In this document: one piece after another, positions 33,763 through 42,160 of the stretch | Layout: each line of letters begins with the position of its first letter | Position numbering within the stretch: the stretch's first letter is position 1 | NCBI RefSeq assembly: GCF_014698045.1 | Contig: NZ_JACJSE010000015.1 | Location: 62,001 to 126,000, forward strand | Reading direction: 5' to 3' | Source of the DNA: Aulosira sp. FACHB-615 | GTDB lineage: Bacteria > Cyanobacteriota > Cyanobacteriia > Cyanobacteriales > Nostocaceae | DNA length: 64,000 bases | Position numbers and translations under genes: made by a program | The notes under the pieces: model-generated | Told to the model about the DNA's origin: nothing | The model's input: only the letters and a program-made list of their open reading frames with translations | Databases searched by the model: none

Positions 33763-34668
33763 CTAACTTTCATCGTTACTCAGTCTTTGCAACAATTCCT
33801 CACGCGATAAATTACTCAAAGAAAGAAGTAACTGAGTCCGTTCTGAAACCGGAATTTGGGCAATCTTTCCTACCAAAATAGATAATTCAGCATCTAAAGT
33901 ACCAAATCGTGCTTCTAGAAGAGAAGCTATCAACGAAAGTTGACCCTCTTGCTTTCCTTCTTGCTTCCAATCTTCCTGTTGTTGTAAATAAGCTGGTGAT
34001 AAGTTCATAATCACTTCCTGTTCTTCTCTAGTTAAATTATCTCTCAACTCTAAGTTTTTACGCCAGTCTGCTAAAATTTCTAACAAATTCTCTCTAAAAG
34101 GGTTCTGTTCTGGCAATTCTGTTAACTCTTCTACTGCTCTTTTTTGTGTTCCTCCTTTCCCCAAAACCCTCAACCATAAGGTATCTGCATTTTCTGGTAA
34201 TTGATGAATAACAACTATTGCTGTTTTCAGAATATTCGGCAGAAAATAAACACCTTTCACCCAATTTTCTAAAATCTCAGTCGCACCTAATCCGGCAATC
34301 ATCCGAGATGAAAACGTTGGTGTTAAAATCCATAAAATTGGTAACTCTGATTCAACAATATTTCTGTTTTCTCGTTTCGCTTTCCTGACTACATCACCAT
34401 GAACAGCATATAATTTTAGTAAACAACTACGAATTTCTATTTCAGATGGTGGATTGCGAAAAGGTTCAAATAAACACTGAGTTGTTGCCATTTTTCCTAA
34501 TAAACCCAAAGGTAAATTGTTTTTGGGTGGAGGAGAAAACGGCTCAAACCAAACATCAATTTCTTGAACTTCACTTTTAACTTTTTCGCTATTTTTAATC
34601 GTTCCTAGACCTGTTAATAACTCTTCTAAATATTCTTTAGCAAATTGGTCATGAACTTGACGAGTCAT
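33763..34668 (-). CDS. Rpn/YhgA-like protein with C-terminal DUF4351
   Basis: A 301-residue protein of the cyanobacterial Rpn-related (PDDEXK transposase-like) family. The start MTRQVHDQFAKEYLEELLTG, then EVQEIDVWFEPF (D in the E-x-D position) and the central LPILWILTPTFSSRMIAGLG are typical. The C-terminal DUF4351 is visible as LSLIASLLEARFGTLDAELS to NLSREELLQRL. Related Rpn proteins are DNA nucleases that promote recombination; here the active-site residues are not all obvious. It may be an addiction-like or recombination factor. It lies next to the RM gene. Confidence 0.82.
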   Translation of the reverse strand: MTRQVHDQFAKEYLEELLTGLGTIKNSEKVKSEVQEIDVWFEPFSPPPKNNLPLGLLGKMATTQCLFEPFRNPPSEIEIRSCLLKLYAVHGDVVRKAKRENRNIVESELPILWILTPTFSSRMIAGLGATEILENWVKGVYFLPNILKTAIVVIHQLPENADTLWLRVLGKGGTQKRAVEELTELPEQNPFRENLLEILADWRKNLELRDNLTREEQEVIMNLSPAYLQQQEDWKQEGKQEGQLSLIASLLEARFGTLDAELSILVGKIAQIPVSERTQLLLSLSNLSREELLQRLSNDES

Positions 34669-34763
34669 TTAAGTAAATAATATTTTTATATCAAGTATGT
34701 AGTTCTAAAAGCGATCGCGTGGCAACTACAATAAATTCTGGATGTGGGCTTGAAACCCTTGGA

Positions 34764-34800
34764 AAACATCGTTACTAGGTTCAACCCAATAACGATGTTT
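34764..34800 (-). terminator. Rho-independent terminator downstream of thiC
   Basis: Inverted repeat AAACATCGTTA / TAACGATGTTT with a 15-base loop, 14 bases past the thiC stop. On the minus strand the stem is followed by TTTTCC. It therefore probably ends thiC transcription. Confidence 0.6.
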
Positions 34801-34813
34801 CACGAAAATTATC

Positions 34814-36187
34814 TTAACCTTGTACTACAGCTTCTTTAGCCAAGAACTTCTCTAATTCAGTCAACGCATCAGCATCAACTTTAGTTTGCATCGGACAGAA
34901 CTTAGGCCCGCACATTGAACAAAACTCAGCAGTTTTATAGATGTCTGCGGGTAAGGTCTCGTCGTGATATTCCTTCGCTCTTTCTGGGTCGAGGGATAAT
35001 TCAAACTGGCGGTTCCAGTCGAAGTTATAACGAGCTTTGGAGAGTTCGTCGTCTCTGTCTCTTGCACCTGGGCGATGTCTGGCAATATCGGCGGCGTGGG
35101 CTGCTATTTTGTAGGCAATTAACCCATTACGAACATCTTCAGCGTTAGGTAGCCCTAAATGTTCTTTGGGTGTAACGTAGCACAACATAGCTGTCCCATA
35201 CCAACCTGCCATTGCTGCGCCAATAGCAGAGGTGATGTGGTCATAGCCAGGAGCAATATCTGTTACCAAAGGCCCCAACACATAGAATGGTGCTTCGGAA
35301 CACTCTTCCATTTGCTTGCGGACATTAAATTCAATTTGATCCATTGGGACGTGTCCAGGCCCTTCTACCATCACCTGTACATTGTGTTCCCAGGCTTTGC
35401 GCGTTAACTGTCCGAGGGTTTTTAATTCTGCCAATTGTGCAGCGTCGGAAGCATCATGGGTACAGCCAGGGCGCAGAGAATCACCTAAGCTGAAAGAAAC
35501 ATCATATTTCTTGAAAATTTCAATGATGTCGTGGAAGTGGGTGTAAAGCGGGTTTTGTTTGTGGTGATGCAACATCCACCGTGCCAAAATACCACCACCA
35601 CGAGAAACTATTCCTGTGATGCGGCTTCTGACTAAAGGCAAATGCTCCATTAAGATGCCAGCGTGGATGGTTTGATAGTCTACCCCTTGCTGGGCGTGTT
35701 TTTCGATGACGTGGAGGAAGTCGTCGGCGGTGAGGTTTTCAATTCTGCCGTGGACGCTTTCTAATGCTTGGTAGACTGGAACTGTCCCAATAGGAACGGG
35801 TGAAGCGTTAATAATCGCGGTACGAATTTCATCTAAGTTACCGCCACCTGTGGATAAGTCCATCACGGTATCAGCGCCATATTTCACCGCCAACTGTAAT
35901 TTATCTACTTCTTCTTGAAGGTTAGAAGAGTTGGGTGAAGCACCGATATTAGCATTCACTTTGCACTTAGAGGCGATACCAATAGCCATTGGCTCTAGGT
36001 TGGTGTGATTAATGTTAGCCGGGATAATCATCCGTCCCCGCGCTACTTCCTCACGAATTAGGTCAGCAGGAAGATTTTCCCGTTGAGCAACGTAGTGCAT
36101 TTCTTCGGTGATAACACCCTGACGTGCGTAGTGCATTTGAGTTACATTGCTCTGCCCACGCCGCTTGGCAACCCATTCTTTCCGCAT
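34814..36187 (-). CDS. thiC: Phosphomethylpyrimidine synthase ThiC
   Basis: Radical-SAM 4Fe-4S enzyme that rearranges 5-aminoimidazole ribotide to HMP-P for the pyrimidine half of thiamine. Diagnostic blocks: IPANINHTNLEPMAIG, ADTVMDLSTGG, GTVPVYQALE, RGGGILARWMLHH, FSLGDSLRPGCTHDASD, VEGPGHVPMDQIE, FYVLGPLVTDIAPGYDHITS and the C-terminal cluster motif CSMCGPKFCPM (C-x2-C-x4-C). It is 457 residues with the ATG at 36187, which has GAGGA 9 bases upstream; a longer frame start at 36202 would remove that site. A TPP riboswitch precedes it. Confidence 0.97.
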   Translation of the reverse strand: MRKEWVAKRRGQSNVTQMHYARQGVITEEMHYVAQRENLPADLIREEVARGRMIIPANINHTNLEPMAIGIASKCKVNANIGASPNSSNLQEEVDKLQLAVKYGADTVMDLSTGGGNLDEIRTAIINASPVPIGTVPVYQALESVHGRIENLTADDFLHVIEKHAQQGVDYQTIHAGILMEHLPLVRSRITGIVSRGGGILARWMLHHHKQNPLYTHFHDIIEIFKKYDVSFSLGDSLRPGCTHDASDAAQLAELKTLGQLTRKAWEHNVQVMVEGPGHVPMDQIEFNVRKQMEECSEAPFYVLGPLVTDIAPGYDHITSAIGAAMAGWYGTAMLCYVTPKEHLGLPNAEDVRNGLIAYKIAAHAADIARHRPGARDRDDELSKARYNFDWNRQFELSLDPERAKEYHDETLPADIYKTAEFCSMCGPKFCPMQTKVDADALTELEKFLAKEAVVQG

Positions 36188-36207
36188 GATTGAAATCCTC
36201 AATAAAC

Positions 36208-36285
36208 AGCTTCCCTCCGCTGGTATTACCCAGACTCAGGTGTTAAGGGTGTGATCTCAGCCTGAAATCTCAGGCACCCCTAGCA
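36208..36285 (-). promoter_or_regulatory. TPP (THI-box) riboswitch upstream of thiC
   Basis: Read on the minus strand the leader contains AGGGGTGCCTGAGATT, then CAGGCTGAGATCACACCCTT, CACCTGAGTCTGGGTAATAC and CAGCGGAGGGAAGC. These are the conserved THI-box elements (GGGGTGCC, CTGAGA, ACCCTT, ACCTGA, GGGTAATACCAGCGTAGGGAAGC-like). It ends about 20 bases before the thiC ATG and covers the region just before the GAGGA ribosome site, so control by sequestration of translation initiation is likely. Confidence 0.93.
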
Positions 36286-36457
36286 TGGATGTAGATTGTA
36301 CCATTTTGCTTACGGTTGAGGACAAGGAGGTTAACAATTTATGAGGTGTGGGGGAGTGCGATCGCTATTTCTGTTATTACTTTATGAATATGCTGTGGTG
36401 TGATTGAGGCGGTATAACTCACTGTTAGATGTTTTGTGAGCCAACAATATTTTTTAT

Positions 36458-36541
36458 CTCACGCAAAGGCAAGGCAGCGCGTTGGGCGGGTTTCCCGACT
36501 TGAAGCGACTGCCGCGCAGAGGCGCAAAGAAGAGCGCGGAA
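36458..36541. repeat. Dispersed CGCAGAGGCGC / GGGAAGCCGC-type repeat
   Basis: TCTCACGCAAAGGCAAGGCA followed by GCGCGTTGGGCGGGTTTCCC and ending GCGCAGAGGCGCAAAGA. It is related to units at 26530-26575 and 57508-57566. Here it is intergenic; at 57508 the same family lies inside a coding frame. Confidence 0.6.
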
Positions 36542-36546
36542 GATGT

Positions 36547-37014
36547 CTATACATTAACAAAAATAGATGGTGTGTAGTACTTTCTAATTAAGTTTCTAGC
36601 ATTCTCACGACCGTCTCCTGTAAATAAGTTAAATACTACCTTTTCACTCTGAGAGTAAAGTTGCAATAACCCAAAATCTTTAACTCGTGAGTACAAAAAA
36701 GGAATACCAGCACGAGTCAACAAAGTCGCTTTTTTTAAATCACGTTCTCTTGCTTCAAGAGAGTCATGATATGAAGACTGAAACTCTACCACTAAACATG
36801 GTTTATAGTCTTTATCTGTAATGAGAGCATCTACATTGGAACTAAAGAAGAACCTTCTTAGCTCTAAATCAAGGTAGCCATTCATTTCACAGAATTGGCA
36901 TAAACTAACTTGCGTATGAATTTTATAATTCTCATCAATGCAAGTTTGTAAAAACTCTAGCATTCTTTCTTCGTAAGTATTTATAAGTCTTTTAATTCTT
37001 AAAGACATTAACAT
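36547..37014 (-). CDS. DUF2726-type (PD-(D/E)XK-like) nuclease domain protein
   Basis: A 155-residue protein. The segment FSSNVDALITDKDYKPCLVV followed by EFQSSYH has D62, E77 and Q79 in the D...ExQ arrangement of a PD-(D/E)XK-like catalytic site, and the following helix ends TLLTRAGIPFLYSRV as in DUF2726 domains. It probably binds or cleaves nucleic acid. The upstream gene on the same strand overlaps its start by 7 bases, so translation is coupled to it. The pair looks like an accessory two-gene unit. Confidence 0.65.
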   Translation of the reverse strand: MLMSLRIKRLINTYEERMLEFLQTCIDENYKIHTQVSLCQFCEMNGYLDLELRRFFFSSNVDALITDKDYKPCLVVEFQSSYHDSLEARERDLKKATLLTRAGIPFLYSRVKDFGLLQLYSQSEKVVFNLFTGDGRENARNLIRKYYTPSIFVNV

Positions 37015-37724
37015 TGCTCCATTAAAATTTTTGCAAAGTAACCAATAAATTCTTTTAAAACTTCAGTTGAAGTTATATATACTTGCCAACTGTATGGGAA
37101 TAACGAGTCATCATTCACCACAACATAAGAATCGCTACTTCCTAAACTGTTGACATCAAACTTTTCTGGGGAATCAATAATATTTTCTACTTTTATTTCA
37201 GGAAAATCACTATTTTCTCCAATATCTCCTAGATGATACTCAAGTTCATCACGCTTATTAAGTATCAAAGAACCTGTAGTTTCAGCAATTTCTAAAAGAT
37301 TTGGATAGCGAGTTTGTATTGATTGCCAAAATATATTTTCTTTACTAGGCAAAATCCAAACTCTACCTAGAGTAGACCAATAAACATCATAGTGAGCATC
37401 ATTCCCATAAAAATACTCTAGATTTAAAGTATCTCCTTCCAGAATATCCTTCGATATAGCAACACATAAACCCTCTTTACGAGGCGTTATTATCAGTTGA
37501 TAACGTTTAGCTCCTTTCTTGGGATTTTTAAATTTGTACCCAATATATTGAGATGTTCGATTCTCCTCAAACTTTTCATAGAAACCAAGTTGAGCAAGCA
37601 TAGTAGTAGCCAAGGATAGTAAGTCCTCGCCACCTTGAATTACTTGGATGTTGGTTGATAGCAAGCGCGGAATGCCATCTTCTACCTCAAACCTTTGGAT
37701 GACATCGTATATTATTTTTGACAT
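37008..37724 (-). CDS. Hypothetical protein translationally coupled to the DUF2726 gene
   Basis: A 238-residue soluble protein with no motif I recognise. The N-terminal half looks like mixed beta strands (YIGYKFKNPKKGAKRYQLII, TPRKEGLCVAISKDIL). The middle is WSTLGRVWILPSKENIFWQS. The C-terminal third is acidic and ends in an amphipathic helix (EVLKEFIGYFAKILMEQC). No TM segments or zinc sites are present. The 7-base overlap with the DUF2726 gene suggests a stoichiometric partner. The function is unknown. Confidence 0.6.
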   Translation of the reverse strand: MSKIIYDVIQRFEVEDGIPRLLSTNIQVIQGGEDLLSLATTMLAQLGFYEKFEENRTSQYIGYKFKNPKKGAKRYQLIITPRKEGLCVAISKDILEGDTLNLEYFYGNDAHYDVYWSTLGRVWILPSKENIFWQSIQTRYPNLLEIAETTGSLILNKRDELEYHLGDIGENSDFPEIKVENIIDSPEKFDVNSLGSSDSYVVVNDDSLFPYSWQVYITSTEVLKEFIGYFAKILMEQC

Positions 37725-37897
37725 ACCTGGTTTTCAAAAATCTTGGGTAAGGTTCCTAGAAATACTTTAACCCCAACTTCTAAAATTTCCAAGCATCTTA
37801 GTTAAGATTTTTAGATTTTGTTGTGAAACGCTAATTTTCCCAATGGCTTGTAGCCTTGGGAAACTCAATCTATATGGATGCTGAAAGCGATCGCTCT

Positions 37898-38644
37898 CTA
37901 CAATTGATCAGGGTCAATCCCCATTTGACGCAACTTTTCTGCCAAGCGTTCGGCTTTTTGCTGTTCTTGTTGTAACTGTAGTGTTAATTGTTGAGACTTT
38001 TCATCACTATTCAACAAAAGATTTCCTTCTGTATCCCACCAGCGCAACCAAGGCGCTGCCATGTTTTTATATTGTCCTTGCCAAATCCCTAATTCCACAC
38101 CCATCGGTGGAATAGAATAGTGACCTCTTTCATTTGCTGGCAGTAATTGATACTTGCCATCTACTAAGTGATAGACTTCCACCGCAGCTTTGCTAAACTC
38201 ATAAATCCCGTAAAATGGCACTCTAATTGCCTGCTCATACACCCAAAATTTACCAGTTAGGGGTGTTTTGTCCCGTTCTTCTGAACCATCACCAGAGACA
38301 AATTCTAGGACAATTAAGGGTGCGACGTATTCTTGCCACAAGACATAAGAACGGCGAAACTTACCGTTTAACATTGGTGGTACATTTGGTACATAAAACC
38401 AATCTGGTGCTTCTGCGCCTTTTTCTGGTGGTTCTGTTAAACGCCAGTAAATACCGCTATCTTGACCAATGGCAAACTGCTGATCAGGATGTAGTTGCTG
38501 TAATACGTCTGTGATAGAGTCTGTGAGTAGGAGACTTTGAGGATGTTCTTGAAAGTTTTTCACAAAGGTTCCGTCGGACTCTGGTAATTCAGTATGGTCG
38601 GGGAGATGGGTAATGCCTAGTTCAGAAGATTTAGCAAGGGTCAT
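37898..38644 (-). CDS. Uma2 family protein, long form with C-terminal coiled coil
   Basis: A second Uma2/DUF820 protein, 248 residues. The nuclease-like core is seen in APDWFYVPNVPP, YVAPLIVLEFVSGDGSEERD and KFWVYEQAIRVPFYGIYEFS with PLIVLEFVS as the E-x-x strand. The extra C-terminus contains APWLRWWDTEGNLLLNSDEK and a Gln/Glu-rich coiled coil (LTLQLQQEQQKAERLAEKLR). This long class is common in Nostocales. It stands alone on the minus strand. Confidence 0.85.
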   Translation of the reverse strand: MTLAKSSELGITHLPDHTELPESDGTFVKNFQEHPQSLLLTDSITDVLQQLHPDQQFAIGQDSGIYWRLTEPPEKGAEAPDWFYVPNVPPMLNGKFRRSYVLWQEYVAPLIVLEFVSGDGSEERDKTPLTGKFWVYEQAIRVPFYGIYEFSKAAVEVYHLVDGKYQLLPANERGHYSIPPMGVELGIWQGQYKNMAAPWLRWWDTEGNLLLNSDEKSQQLTLQLQQEQQKAERLAEKLRQMGIDPDQL

Positions 38645-38810
38645 AGAACTTTGGCGTATTTGAGTTGGAAATAATGAAACTGGTGGACTCGCTTACGTAA
38701 TTATTTTATCTCGCGCATAGACGCAAAGTAATAATATGGAATCCCAAAGTTGTCAGTTATTGGAATTCCAAATTTATTATTGCTACTGAAAGCGATCGCA
38801 CCTCGCCTTG

Positions 38811-39686
38811 CTAAACACCAGATATTTTCGGGCGATCGCCTTGTTGAAATCTCATCCAATCTTGTTTTAAAGCTGCTGGAGCCGGATTCTTGGCATCATA
38901 GACAACAATCACATTTGTTAGGGGTCTGCCAGCCGGGACTAAAATTTTATTGTTTGCTGCTAAAGCTTTGGAAGCACCACCATCTAAATTCATGGCTTCG
39001 TGACAGCCGATTGTTTTCATGGCTTGTGCTGTTTGCTGCAAACTTAAGCTACTGTCAAAATTCACCAAAAATAACTTTTTGCCGTCGGCGGGGAAACCAA
39101 TGGCTGTACGTGCGCCTTTACCTAAAACATGAGGATCTTTAAATCCTTCTAGTCCTGGGTTGAGCCAAATTTGTCCCTGTCTTAACAATCGGGGGCCGCA
39201 GGTAAGAGAAAACCAATGTTGATGCCATTCTGGTTTACCATCCGCCCGTGCAGTAATCATTTCTGGTTGATTGCCAACTCGCAAACCCAAGGTAGTGCCG
39301 AAATTTTCCCATTGGCTGTATTTCAAAAATCTACCGCCTGCTACCATATTACCCATCACTGTTTTTTGGGCATTTTTGGCGAAAAAAGTGCCGTTGGCAA
39401 TCACGGCTGCTCGATAACGAGATACGATTTTGCTAAATTCTTCATCTCCGCTACTTTTCTGCTGTGTATTAGCAAAAGTGGCATTCTTGGCTAAACCAAT
39501 GGTGATGAAAGTTTGGGGGTCAGTCAGGTCAATAATTGTCTGATAAAAAGAAATGCCGTTTATTTTGGCTTTTTTAATTTGGACGGTTTGAGCAGTCGCA
39601 GGTAGATCCCATGTCAATCCTTTGACTAAGGAAGCACCACCCAGGAACAAGAAAGAACGCCTACAAATCTTAGAGTTCAGCATCAT
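38811..39686 (-). CDS. Tat-exported phosphodiester glycosidase (NAGPA) family protein
   Basis: The N-terminus MMLNSKICRRSFLFLGGASL has a twin-arginine signal (CRRSFLFLGG) and an A-x-A-like cleavage (PATAQT), so it is probably exported folded. The rest is an NAGPA/DUF2233 domain with FAKNAQKTVMGNMVAGG, FSLTCGPRLLRQG, KGARTAIGFPADGKKLFLV and the hallmark MNLDGGASKALAANN. These proteins cleave phosphodiester-linked sugars or act on envelope polymers. The start at 39686 is preferred because it gives a normal signal peptide; the frame is open to 39740 (GTG). Confidence 0.82.
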   Translation of the reverse strand: MMLNSKICRRSFLFLGGASLVKGLTWDLPATAQTVQIKKAKINGISFYQTIIDLTDPQTFITIGLAKNATFANTQQKSSGDEEFSKIVSRYRAAVIANGTFFAKNAQKTVMGNMVAGGRFLKYSQWENFGTTLGLRVGNQPEMITARADGKPEWHQHWFSLTCGPRLLRQGQIWLNPGLEGFKDPHVLGKGARTAIGFPADGKKLFLVNFDSSLSLQQTAQAMKTIGCHEAMNLDGGASKALAANNKILVPAGRPLTNVIVVYDAKNPAPAALKQDWMRFQQGDRPKISGV

Positions 39687-39802
39687 CAACTCATCTTTAT
39701 CTGTTTTTATTAAAATTCCCAAATTTTTGCATAATTTCACTTAATCAACCCTGTTAAGTCTAAATTGAGGCTTCTAGGAGTAGCAAAAATCTGTAATATC
39801 TA

Positions 39803-40420
39803 ATGAGCAATAGCTTTCGGTATTTAATCTTTCACAAACCTTATGGTGTTCTCAGTCAATTTACGCAGGAAACACCAAACCATAGTACCCTCAAAGATTA
39901 TATTGATGTGCCTGATGTCTATCCGGTGGGGCGTTTGGATTGGGATAGTGAGGGGTTATTACTGTTGACAAACGATGGTAAATTGCAACATCGGCTTGCT
40001 GATCCGCGTTTTGGCCATCAGCGAACTTACTGGGTACAGGTAGAGCGGATTCCCGATCCAGATGCTATAACCAAATTGCAAAGGGGTGTAGAAATCAAAG
40101 ATTACCGCACACGACCTGCCCAAGTGAGGCTGTTAACCGTAGATCCACCAGTGGGCGATCGCCACCCACCGATCAGATTTCGCAAAAATGTACCAACGGC
40201 TTGGCTAGAAATGACTTTAACAGAGGGCAAAAATCGTCAGGTGCGGCGAATGACGGCGGCTGTAGGTTTTCCCACTTTGCGACTGATTAGGGTAAGCATA
40301 GCCCAGCTTAATTTAGACGGACTACAACTCGGTCAGTGGCGCGACTTGAGCGCATCAGAACTTAAATTACTACTGAACAAGTCTTCTGAATCTAAAACTC
40401 AAAAGTCTCAATTCTCTTAA
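39803..40420 (+). CDS. 23S rRNA pseudouridine synthase, RluE-like (RsuA family)
   Basis: RsuA/RluB/E/F-family pseudouridine synthase lacking an S4 domain, as in RluE (205 residues). Motifs: YLIFHKPYGVLSQF, GRLDWDSEGLLLLTNDG with the catalytic Asp in GRLD, and the C-terminal LTEGKNRQVRRMTAAVGFPT with LRLIRVSI. By family it isomerises a specific uridine in 23S rRNA (U2457 in E. coli RluE). The ATG at 39803 begins just upstream of the core; the C-terminal Ser/Lys tail is variable. Confidence 0.9.
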   Translation: MSNSFRYLIFHKPYGVLSQFTQETPNHSTLKDYIDVPDVYPVGRLDWDSEGLLLLTNDGKLQHRLADPRFGHQRTYWVQVERIPDPDAITKLQRGVEIKDYRTRPAQVRLLTVDPPVGDRHPPIRFRKNVPTAWLEMTLTEGKNRQVRRMTAAVGFPTLRLIRVSIAQLNLDGLQLGQWRDLSASELKLLLNKSSESKTQKSQFS

Positions 40421-40588
40421 TTAATAAATAGATGTAAATAAACGTGAGAATTAATCTGTGAATGTCAGCTATTCAAGGAAAGCATTAAAAACTGGGAAAG
40501 ATATTTTTTGCCTGTAATTGGCTAAATTTTGCCAAAAAAATTATAATGAACTTTTTTCTTCCCTTTCCCTATTAATGAACGTTAGCCT

Positions 40589-41917
40589 GTGAGTACAAGT
40601 TTAGGTCTTATGAGCTTAAATCAGCGATCGCTCTGGCATCAAACACACACACAACAAGATACCTTGTCAGCCTCTCCGGCTCGCTTGGAACTTGTGCCTG
40701 AACGCACCTCGGATTTAGAACTGTACACAGCAGATATGCTGCGGCGTACACAAGCAGAACTCCATTGGTATCGCAGTCTGTATGAACATACTCCAGCAAT
40801 TTACTTGAGTGTAAATGCAGCCGGGATAATTCTTTCTATCAACCAATTCGGCGCTAACTTGCTGGGTTACAAACCAGAAGAATTGATCAAAACCTCTGTA
40901 TTTAATTTGCTGGAATTATCAGACAGACAAAGATTATCGGAAACATTCATTGAATTGTTCAGTGCTGTTTACCCCAACCATTCGATCAAGGCAGAATATC
41001 GCCTCCACTGTCCTGATAGTAAAATTACCCAGGTGAAAACAACTCTCAAAATCTTACCTGATGGTGAATATCCTGAGAAAAGTCCGGTAATTTTGATGGT
41101 ATGTGAAGAAATTCGCCAACCAGAAGTCAGCCAAGCAACTAACCAAACTGCAAAGCAGGTACAGTTAGCAGAAATGGAAAGTCTGACTCACCTCAAGGAA
41201 GAATTTCTCAGCACAGTTTCCCATGAACTCCGCACACCACTGACAAACATGAAAATGGCAATTCAAATGTTAGGAATTGCACTACAGCCAGAACAAAATT
41301 TTGTGCAGGAAATGGCTAAACCGCCAGCCGAACGCTCAAAAGCCGCCCGCTATTTTGCCATTTTAGATAACGAGTGCGAACGGGAAATCAACCTGATTAA
41401 TAACTTTCTGGATTTGCAACGCTTAGATAGCAACGCTCAACCTTGGGTGCTGGAAACTATTCAAGTCCAACAATGGCTGCGGCGAGTTGTAGAGCTATTT
41501 CATGCCCGTAACCGAGGTATCTGCAAGCAAAAAATCCACCTACGTATAGCTCCGCATCTACCGCCATTGGTTTGTGATCCTTTTAGCCTAGAACGCATCT
41601 TTATCGAACTGCTGACCAACGCCTGTAAATTCAGCCCTCCAGAGGCTGAAATCACTGTTGCTGTGGCATTAAATTGCCATAATATGCAGTTTCAAGTGAT
41701 TAATGCGGGTGTAGAAATCCCTAGTTCGGAATTACCCCATATTTTTGACAAATTCTACCGCATTCCCAGTAATGACCCGTGGAAGCAAGGCGGTACAGGC
41801 TTAGGATTGGCATTAGTCCAGAAATTAATTAAGCAATTAGAAGGAACAATTGAGGTAGACAGCAGGTCAAATCGTACTTGTTTTATGGTGCAATTACCAT
41901 TGCAGCGTCAGGGATAA
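40589..41917 (+). CDS. PAS-domain sensor histidine kinase
   Basis: Soluble hybrid-free kinase. The PAS domain (about residues 55-165) has TPAIYLSVNAAGIILSINQF and NLLGYKPEELI; the HisKA H-box is STVSHELRTPLTNMKMAIQM; the HATPase_c has the N-box ELLTNACKFSPPEAEI and the G2 block GGTGLGLALVQKLI. The G1 box, VINAGVEIP, replaces the canonical DxGxG Asp region, a variant I have seen in cyanobacterial kinases. There is no TM segment, so it senses a cytosolic signal. Start GTG (MSTSLGLMSL). No adjacent response regulator. Confidence 0.87.
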   Translation: MSTSLGLMSLNQRSLWHQTHTQQDTLSASPARLELVPERTSDLELYTADMLRRTQAELHWYRSLYEHTPAIYLSVNAAGIILSINQFGANLLGYKPEELIKTSVFNLLELSDRQRLSETFIELFSAVYPNHSIKAEYRLHCPDSKITQVKTTLKILPDGEYPEKSPVILMVCEEIRQPEVSQATNQTAKQVQLAEMESLTHLKEEFLSTVSHELRTPLTNMKMAIQMLGIALQPEQNFVQEMAKPPAERSKAARYFAILDNECEREINLINNFLDLQRLDSNAQPWVLETIQVQQWLRRVVELFHARNRGICKQKIHLRIAPHLPPLVCDPFSLERIFIELLTNACKFSPPEAEITVAVALNCHNMQFQVINAGVEIPSSELPHIFDKFYRIPSNDPWKQGGTGLGLALVQKLIKQLEGTIEVDSRSNRTCFMVQLPLQRQG

Positions 41918-42160
41918 AAGGGAGTATAATTATACCAGTTTCTTACTAAGAAATTGCTGCTCCCCTTGGACAAGAACAAAATTTATTTGCAGGTATCTGA
42001 AATATTTAGCTAAGATGCGTCACAATTAATACTGCCACCAACATTCACTGGTGAAACCACAATCTCTTGTAGGTCTACTGTAGGCAGGGGCAGTTAATTG
42101 TGGCACTTTGGATATTAGTGGCTAGAAGCACCTTGGAACGGGAATAAAGGAACTTCCACT

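Noticed and set aside
33604..33810. 68-codon plus-strand ORF between the RM and Rpn genes
   Set aside because: It is antisense to the starts and ends of two real genes; the Cys residues are not arranged as a known motif.
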